A DNA stretch of 64,000 nt from JAWWPG01 sp963820035. GTDB taxonomy: Bacteria; Actinomycetota; Actinomycetes; Propionibacteriales; Nocardioidaceae. The notes beneath the pieces are model-generated. The model did no database searches. It saw nothing but the letters and a program-made list of their open reading frames with translations, and was not told where the DNA came from. Positions within the stretch are counted from its first letter, which is position 1, and the number at the start of each line of letters is the position of its first letter. Below are positions 59,386 through 64,000 of the stretch, in pieces. The stretch is from NCBI GenBank assembly GCA_963820035.1, contig CAWFYK010000004.1, positions 372,001 through 436,000 of the forward strand, written 5' to 3'. Position numbers and translations under genes: made by a program.

Positions 59386-60140
59386 ACGGCAGCCCGGACA
59401 TATTTGTCGTAACCCTCGGCCTCGAGCTGCTCGGCGAGCTCCGGACCACCCTGCTCCGCGATGCGGCCACCCACGAACACGTGCACGAAGTCCGGCGTGA
59501 TGTAGCGAAGGATGCGGGTGTAGTGGGTGATCAGCAGGACGCCTCGGTCACCTTGGGAGCGGAACCGGTTGACCCCTCCGGCGACGACCTTGAGCGCGTC
59601 GATGTCGAGCCCGGAGTCCGTCTCGTCGAGGATGGCGAACGTCGGGTTGAGCAGCTCCAGCTGGACGATCTCGTGACGCTTCTTCTCACCGCCGGAGAAG
59701 CCCTCGTTGACGTTGCGCTGCGCGAAGTCGCGGTCCATCTGGACCTGGTCCATCGCCGCGTTGACGTCCTTGGCCCAGGTGCGCAGCTTCGGCGCCTCCC
59801 CGTCGAGAGCGGTCTTCGCCGTCCGAAGGAAGTTCGAGACCGAGACGCCGGGGACCTCGACGGGGTACTGCATTGCGAGGAAGAGACCGGCGCGAGCACG
59901 CTCGTCCACGGTCATCGACAACACGTCGACGCCGTCGAGAGTGACCGCACCGTCGGTGACGTGGTACTTCGGGTGGCCGGCGATGGAGTAGGCCAGCGTC
60001 GACTTGCCCGAGCCGTTGGGTCCCATGATGGCGTGGGTCTCGCCGGAGCGCACCGTGAGGTCGACGCCCTTGAGGATCGGCTTCTCACCCTCGTCGGTGG
60101 TGACGGCGACGTGCAGGTTCGTGATGTCGAGCGTTGCCAT
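59382..60140 (-). CDS. sufC: Fe-S assembly ATPase SufC
   Basis: A 252-aa ABC-type ATPase that drives the SufBCD scaffold. Walker A is MGPNGSGKSTLAY, the signature FSGGEKKRHEIVQL, Walker B FAILDETDSGLDIDALKVV, and the switch His is in LLITHYTRIL. The gene lies 3 bp after the Rieske ferredoxin stop and overlaps sufS. Although it is an ABC ATPase it needs no membrane partner; SufB and SufD are its partners here. Confidence 0.97.
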   Translation of the reverse strand: MATLDITNLHVAVTTDEGEKPILKGVDLTVRSGETHAIMGPNGSGKSTLAYSIAGHPKYHVTDGAVTLDGVDVLSMTVDERARAGLFLAMQYPVEVPGVSVSNFLRTAKTALDGEAPKLRTWAKDVNAAMDQVQMDRDFAQRNVNEGFSGGEKKRHEIVQLELLNPTFAILDETDSGLDIDALKVVAGGVNRFRSQGDRGVLLITHYTRILRYITPDFVHVFVGGRIAEQGGPELAEQLEAEGYDKYVRAAV

Positions 60141-60143
60141 GGG

Positions 60144-60500
60144 TTAGTTCTTCCCAACTGTGTCGTGGTCGATGTCGTGCGGATGAAGAATGTCGATGCT
60201 CACGTCCCCGGACTCCACCCGACACGGGTAGACGGGGACGGGCTCGGTGGCGGGCAGGCCGGTCGGCTTGCCGGTGCGGAGGTCGAAGCGCGACCCGTGC
60301 AGCCAGCACTCGATCTCGCAGTCGTCGGTGTCGACGTCCCCCTCGCTGAGCGCGATAGCGGCGTGGGAGCACTCGTCGCGGATCGCGAAGAACTCATCGG
60401 ACGTGCGGACGACGGCCACCTCGACGCCGTCGACGTCAACCGCCAGTACGCCCCCGATCGGGACGTCGTCGACGGCGCAGGCTCGGACGAAGTCGCTCAT
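60144..60500 (-). CDS. Rieske-type 2Fe-2S ferredoxin of the SUF operon
   Basis: A 118-aa non-heme Rieske protein. The cluster ligands are Cys44/His46 (ECSHAAI) and Cys65/His68 (ECWLHGSRFD). It is embedded between sufD and sufC, with an ATGA overlap to sufD, a typical actinobacterial arrangement. It may carry electrons for cluster assembly. Length is normal for this type. Confidence 0.93.
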   Translation of the reverse strand: MSDFVRACAVDDVPIGGVLAVDVDGVEVAVVRTSDEFFAIRDECSHAAIALSEGDVDTDDCEIECWLHGSRFDLRTGKPTGLPATEPVPVYPCRVESGDVSIDILHPHDIDHDTVGKN

Positions 60501-61681
60501 GCCGGCCCCAGCGACGAGGCGACGGGACCGACGTTCTGGGCGAGCTCGACCTCGAGGGAGCCCATCAGGCGCTGCTCGACCTCGGGGACGCCGATCCGGC
60601 GTACGACGTCGGCGAAGAAACCATGGACGACGAGCCGGCGCGCCTCGTCGTGGGTGATGCCCCGCGACTGCAGGTAGAACAGCTGCTCGTCATCGAAGCG
60701 TCCGGTGGCCGATGCGTGCCCGGCTCCCTTGATCTCGCCCGTCTCAATCTCGAGGTTGGGCACCGAGTCGGCGCGGCAGCCGTCGGTCAGCACCAGGTTG
60801 CGGTTGGTCTCGAACGTCTCGATGCCTTCGGCGACCTTGCGGATCAGCACGTCACCGACCCACACCGAATGGGCGCCGTGCCCCTGCAGGCCGCCCTTGT
60901 AGACGGCGGTGCTCTTGGTGTGCGGCTGGTTGTGGTCGATGAAGAGGCGGTGCTCGATGTGCTGCTCGGCGTCGACGAAGTAGAGACCGAACATCTCCAC
61001 CTCGCCGCCCGGGCCGTCGTACTCGACGTTCTCGGTGATCCGCACCAGGTCTCCGCCGAGGCTCGCCTGGAAGCTTCTGACCCGGGAGTCACGCCCGATG
61101 CGGAGGCCGAGCTGGCCGACGTGGACGGCGTCGTCGCTCCACAGCTGGACGCTGACCAGGTCGAGCTGGGCGTTGTCGCCCACGAGCACAGAGGTCGACG
61201 CGGCGTAGCGCGCGCTGCCGGCGTGCTGGAACACGACCGTCGCCTTGGCCTGCGCGCCGATCCGAACGAGGATGTGACCCCAGACCAGGTCGTCGGGAGA
61301 GTTGCCCGTGAGCCTGATGATCAGCGGCTCGTCGAGCTCGAGCTCGGCCGGGATGTCCACGAGCACGGCGCCGGGGCCGTTGGCGACGGCCAGCGCCGCG
61401 GGCCGGTCCGCCGGCTTCACTTCGCCGAGGGCCGTCGCCTCCTCGCGGGAGATCTCCTTGACGGTGACGCCGGCCGGGATGTCGGAATCCCACCGAAGAG
61501 TCTGGTCGGACGGGTCACCCGCGAGCAGCCCGCGCAGCCGCTTGAGCGGGGTGAACCGCCACACCTCCTCGCGCCCGGTGGGCATCGGGTGGTCGACGAG
61601 CTCGTACGACGGCGCGGGATGAAGGTGGCTGGCCACCGTCTCGACGGCTCGCGCCACCAGCGGCGTCTCAGTTGCAGTCAC
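60497..61681 (-). CDS. sufD: Fe-S assembly protein SufD
   Basis: A 394-aa scaffold protein with the SufB/SufD right-handed beta-helix core. It lines up with SufB through VYKGGLQGHGAHSVWVGDVLI, CRADSVPNLEIETGEIKGAGHASATGRFDDEQLFYLQSRGI and the C-terminal EARRLVVHGFFADV. It pairs with SufB and SufC. It is separated from sufB by an unusually long 175-bp gap holding a duplication and a hairpin. Confidence 0.95.
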   Translation of the reverse strand: MTATETPLVARAVETVASHLHPAPSYELVDHPMPTGREEVWRFTPLKRLRGLLAGDPSDQTLRWDSDIPAGVTVKEISREEATALGEVKPADRPAALAVANGPGAVLVDIPAELELDEPLIIRLTGNSPDDLVWGHILVRIGAQAKATVVFQHAGSARYAASTSVLVGDNAQLDLVSVQLWSDDAVHVGQLGLRIGRDSRVRSFQASLGGDLVRITENVEYDGPGGEVEMFGLYFVDAEQHIEHRLFIDHNQPHTKSTAVYKGGLQGHGAHSVWVGDVLIRKVAEGIETFETNRNLVLTDGCRADSVPNLEIETGEIKGAGHASATGRFDDEQLFYLQSRGITHDEARRLVVHGFFADVVRRIGVPEVEQRLMGSLEVELAQNVGPVASSLGPA

Positions 61682-61762
61682 TACCTATCTCTCCATCTTC
61701 TCGTCTTTGCTGCCGCGGGTCAGCACGTCACGATGCGGGTGCCACCAGCGGAGGGCTGGAAA

Positions 61763-61840
61763 GGTGACCACACGAGCGCCCCGCCCAGGGGCTGTTGGAT
61801 AGCGCATGGTGACCACACGAGCCCCCGCCGGCGCTGTTGG
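61763..61840. repeat. Imperfect direct duplication in the sufB-sufD gap
   Basis: GGTGACCACACGAGC occurs at 61763 and 61808, each followed by a C-rich stretch and GCTGTTGG (61791 and 61833). The repeated block is about 33-36 bp. Confidence 0.85.
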
Positions 61841-61868
61841 TTTGATCGCTCCGCGATCAACCAACAGC
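61833..61868 (-). terminator. Strong hairpin spanning the sufB stop codon
   Basis: GCTGTTGGTTTGATCGC (61833-61849) and GCGATCAACCAACAGC (61853-61868) pair almost fully, with a single bulged T, around the loop TCC. The sufB stop (61857-61859) lies inside the stem. It could limit read-through to sufD or protect the upstream mRNA. Confidence 0.6.
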
Positions 61869-63275
61869 ACCCTCCATTTGCATCTCGATCAACCGGTTGA
61901 GCTCCAACGCGTACTCCATGGGCAGCTCGCGTGCGATCGGCTCGATGAAGCCGCGGACGATCATGGCCATCGCCTCGTCCTCGGCCATCCCCCGGCTCAT
62001 CAGGTAGAACAGCTGGTCCTCGCTCACCTTGGAGACGGTGGCCTCGTGCCCCATCGACACGTCGTCCTCGCGGACGTCGACATAGGGGTAGGTGTCGCTG
62101 CGGCTGATCTGGTCGACGAGCAGCGCGTCACAGCGCACGGTGCTGGCGCTGTGGTGAGCACCGTCGTTGATCTGGACCAGACCGCGGTACGACGTACGCC
62201 CACCTCCGCGGGCGACCGACTTGGAGATGATCGAGCTCGACGTGTGGGGTGCGGCGTGCACCATCTTGGCGCCGGCGTCCTGGTGCTGGCCCTCACCGGA
62301 GAAGGCGATGGACAGCGTCTCGCCCTTGGCGTGCTCCCCCATCAGGTAGATGGCCGGGTATTTCATGGTCACCTTGGAGCCGATGTTGCCGTCGACCCAC
62401 TCCATCGTGGCGCCGGCCTCACATGTGGCGCGCTTGGTCACCAGGTTGTAGACGTTGTTGGACCAGTTCTGGATCGTGGTGTAGCGGCACCGGCCGCCCT
62501 TCTTCACGATGATCTCCACGACGGCCGAGTGCAGCGAGTCGGAGCTGTAGATCGGTGCCGTGCAGCCTTCGACGTAGTGCACATAGGCATCTTCGTCGAC
62601 GATGATGAGGGTGCGCTCGAACTGGCCCATGTTCTCGGTGTTGATCCGGAAGTAGGCCTGCAGCGGGATGTCGACATGGACACCCTTGGGGACGTAGATG
62701 AACGACCCTCCGGACCAGACCGAGGTGTTGAGCGACGCGAACTTGTTGTCGCCAACCGGGATCACCGACCCGAAGTACTCCTTGAAGATGTCCTCGTGCT
62801 CGCGCAGGGCCGTGTCTGTGTCGAGGAAGATGACACCCTCGGCCTCGAGGTCCTCGCGGATCTTGTGGTAGACGACCTCGGACTCGTACTGCGCGGCGAC
62901 GCCCGAGACGAGGCGCTGCTTCTCGGCCTCGGGGATGCCGAGCTTGTCGTAGGTGCGCTTGATGTCCTCGGGAAGGTCCTCCCACGTGGCGGCCTGCTTC
63001 TCCGTGGACTTCACGAAGTACTTGATGTTCTCGAAGTCGATGCCGCCGAGCTCGGCGCCCCAGGTCGGCATCGGCTTACGGCGGAAGAGCTTGAGTCCCT
63101 TCAGGCGCAGGTCGAGCATCCACTGCGGCTCGTTCTTGCGGCTCGAGATGTCGCGGACGACGTCCTCGTCGAGACCGCGGTGGGCGCTCTCGCCCGCCAC
63201 GTCCGAGTCGGCCCAGCCGTACTCGTAGCGGCCGATGCCCTCCAGTGCCGGGTTGAGCTGCTCGATCGATGTCAT
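61857..63275 (-). CDS. sufB: Fe-S assembly scaffold SufB
   Basis: A 472-aa scaffold on which SufBCD builds Fe-S clusters. Landmarks include EPQWMLDLRLKGLKLF, SVWSGGSFIYVPKGVHVDIPLQAYFRIN, EGCTAPIYSSDSLHSAVVEI (with a conserved Cys) and the C-terminal SEDQLFYLMSRGMAEDEAMAMIVRGF. ATG 63275 overlaps the sufR stop and is preceded by GGAAGGA. No intein is present, unlike some mycobacterial SufB proteins. Confidence 0.97.
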   Translation of the reverse strand: MTSIEQLNPALEGIGRYEYGWADSDVAGESAHRGLDEDVVRDISSRKNEPQWMLDLRLKGLKLFRRKPMPTWGAELGGIDFENIKYFVKSTEKQAATWEDLPEDIKRTYDKLGIPEAEKQRLVSGVAAQYESEVVYHKIREDLEAEGVIFLDTDTALREHEDIFKEYFGSVIPVGDNKFASLNTSVWSGGSFIYVPKGVHVDIPLQAYFRINTENMGQFERTLIIVDEDAYVHYVEGCTAPIYSSDSLHSAVVEIIVKKGGRCRYTTIQNWSNNVYNLVTKRATCEAGATMEWVDGNIGSKVTMKYPAIYLMGEHAKGETLSIAFSGEGQHQDAGAKMVHAAPHTSSSIISKSVARGGGRTSYRGLVQINDGAHHSASTVRCDALLVDQISRSDTYPYVDVREDDVSMGHEATVSKVSEDQLFYLMSRGMAEDEAMAMIVRGFIEPIARELPMEYALELNRLIEMQMEGAVG

Positions 63276-63991
63276 GACGTCATCCTTCCGGATCGGGGAG
63301 GTGCGGAGGAGCCTGCGGTGTGGGTGGTGCTGGTCGCGTGGGGAACGTTGGTGGTGCACACGCCGTCGCCGTGGGCGATGGTCGCGAGCCGCTGCACGTG
63401 ACGGCCGAGGAGCCGGGCGAACATCTCGGTCTCGGCCTCGCAGAGTTGGGGGAACTCGGCGGCGACGTGCGCCACCGGGCAGTGGTGCTGGCACAGCTGG
63501 TCGCCGGTAGGCGCCTCGGTGATGGAGGCCGCGTAACCCTCCTGGCTCAGCGCTGCCGCGAGGACGGTGGCCCGATCCGCTGAAGGAGCTGCCTCGACGG
63601 CCGGCCGGTAGCGCTCCTCGAGCTCGGCCGTGCGGCGGTGCGCGAAGTCGGCGACGGCGGCCGGGCCACCCGAGTCGCGGACGAAGCGCAGCGCTCGGAG
63701 CGCGAGGTCGTCGTAGGCCTGGTAGAACGTGTCGCGACCCGACTCCGTCAGCACGAAAACCTTGGCCGGCCGGCCCCGGCCGCGAGCGCCGTAGACCCTG
63801 GGGTGCCTGCCTTCGACGGCTCCGATGGCGGCAAGCTGGTCGAGGTGACGCCGGACAGCGGCGGGTGTCAGCGAAAGTCGCTGGGCGAGGGCAGCCGCGG
63901 TGGAGGGTCCGTTCTCGAGGATCGACGAGGCGACGCGCTCCCGGGTGGGGGCGTCCTCGTCGATGGCGAGGTAGGAACCGCGGTCGGCCAC
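63272..63991 (-). CDS. sufR: SufR-like Fe-S responsive transcriptional regulator
   Basis: A 239-aa repressor with an N-terminal winged helix (RERVASSILENGPSTAAALAQRLSLTPAAVRRHLDQL) and a C-terminal cluster-binding region with Cys167, Cys171 and Cys184 (LCQHHCP, QLCEAE). SufR holds a 4Fe-4S cluster and represses suf when clusters are plentiful. The GTG at 63991 is the last possible start in the window, but the frame is open to the edge, so the true start may lie upstream. The promoter is outside the window. Confidence 0.9.
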   Translation of the reverse strand: MADRGSYLAIDEDAPTRERVASSILENGPSTAAALAQRLSLTPAAVRRHLDQLAAIGAVEGRHPRVYGARGRGRPAKVFVLTESGRDTFYQAYDDLALRALRFVRDSGGPAAVADFAHRRTAELEERYRPAVEAAPSADRATVLAAALSQEGYAASITEAPTGDQLCQHHCPVAHVAAEFPQLCEAETEMFARLLGRHVQRLATIAHGDGVCTTNVPHATSTTHTAGSSAPPRSGRMTS

Positions 63992-64000
63992 GGCAGGCCC

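Noticed and set aside
1..64000. tRNA, rRNA or tmRNA genes and riboswitches
   Set aside because: I looked for T-loop sequences, CCA-ending cloverleafs and conserved rRNA words and found none. Known riboswitch cores (cobalamin, SAM, TPP) were not recognised.

Overview
This window is a 64 kb piece of a high-GC actinobacterial chromosome. I infer the Nocardioidaceae / Propionibacteriales neighbourhood from gene content and style, not from a search. Pointers are dense GTG starts, ATGA/GTGA start-stop overlaps, probable leaderless promoters with TANNNT boxes 6-8 nt before the start codon, an actinobacterial SUF operon, glgC beside a GT4-type glycogen synthase, a DUF3099 protein and an acVLRF1-type release factor. 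I see no rRNA or tRNA gene, no phage or insertion sequence, and no CRISPR array.

Layout. 1-2.1 kb: end of a secreted sedolisin-like protein. 2.4-5.3 kb: acyl-CoA dehydrogenase divergent from a PlsC acyltransferase. 5.4-10.1 kb: a six-gene DUF4129 / MoxR / DUF58 membrane operon. 10.1-12.7 kb: TrmL, a HipA-like kinase with DUF3037, and a methyltransferase. 12.7-17.9 kb (minus): amidohydrolase, anchored cyclophilin, GGT-like enzyme and GlgC, divergent from glycogen synthase (18.0-19.2 kb). 19.2-24.7 kb: AlkD-like protein, a MalT-type LuxR regulator, two tiny paralogous proteins, an ion channel and an HdeD-like protein. 24.7-29.1 kb: extradiol dioxygenase, peptide deformylase, rRNA/tRNA methyltransferase, PEBP protein and an alpha/beta hydrolase. 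29.4-32.8 kb (minus): ABC ATPase, NfeD, slipin and TSUP permease. 33.2-35.8 kb: unknown protein, SerB and SixA. 35.9-42.1 kb: a cyanophycin locus with cyanophycinase, cyanophycin synthetase, a CphA-like Mur ligase that lacks the ATP-grasp domain, and an HD protein. 42.1-44.6 kb: nitronate monooxygenase, FabI, FabG. 44.8-53.2 kb: DUF3099, a zinc-ribbon-like protein, MoaA, SURF1, an SDR, an ABC exporter, a crotonase and an ABC-F protein. 53.4-57.1 kb: acVLRF1 and a Tat-exported DUF1501/DUF1800 pair. 57.3-64 kb (minus): the operon sufR-sufB-sufD-Rieske-sufC-sufS-sufU-sufT.

The strongest unexplained signal lies between genes. Two unrelated-looking families of exactly 22-bp tandem repeats fill many intergenic gaps. 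Family A (three loci) is always built as two oppositely oriented arrays around a palindrome related to GGTATGACG...CGTCATACC. Family B (three full arrays plus decayed remnants) runs in one orientation per locus. Most arrays abut stop codons, and they account for most of the gaps above 250 bp. A separate nested palindrome sits at 26514-26580. Function is unknown; termination, RNA-duplex formation and binding by a nucleoid protein are all possible.
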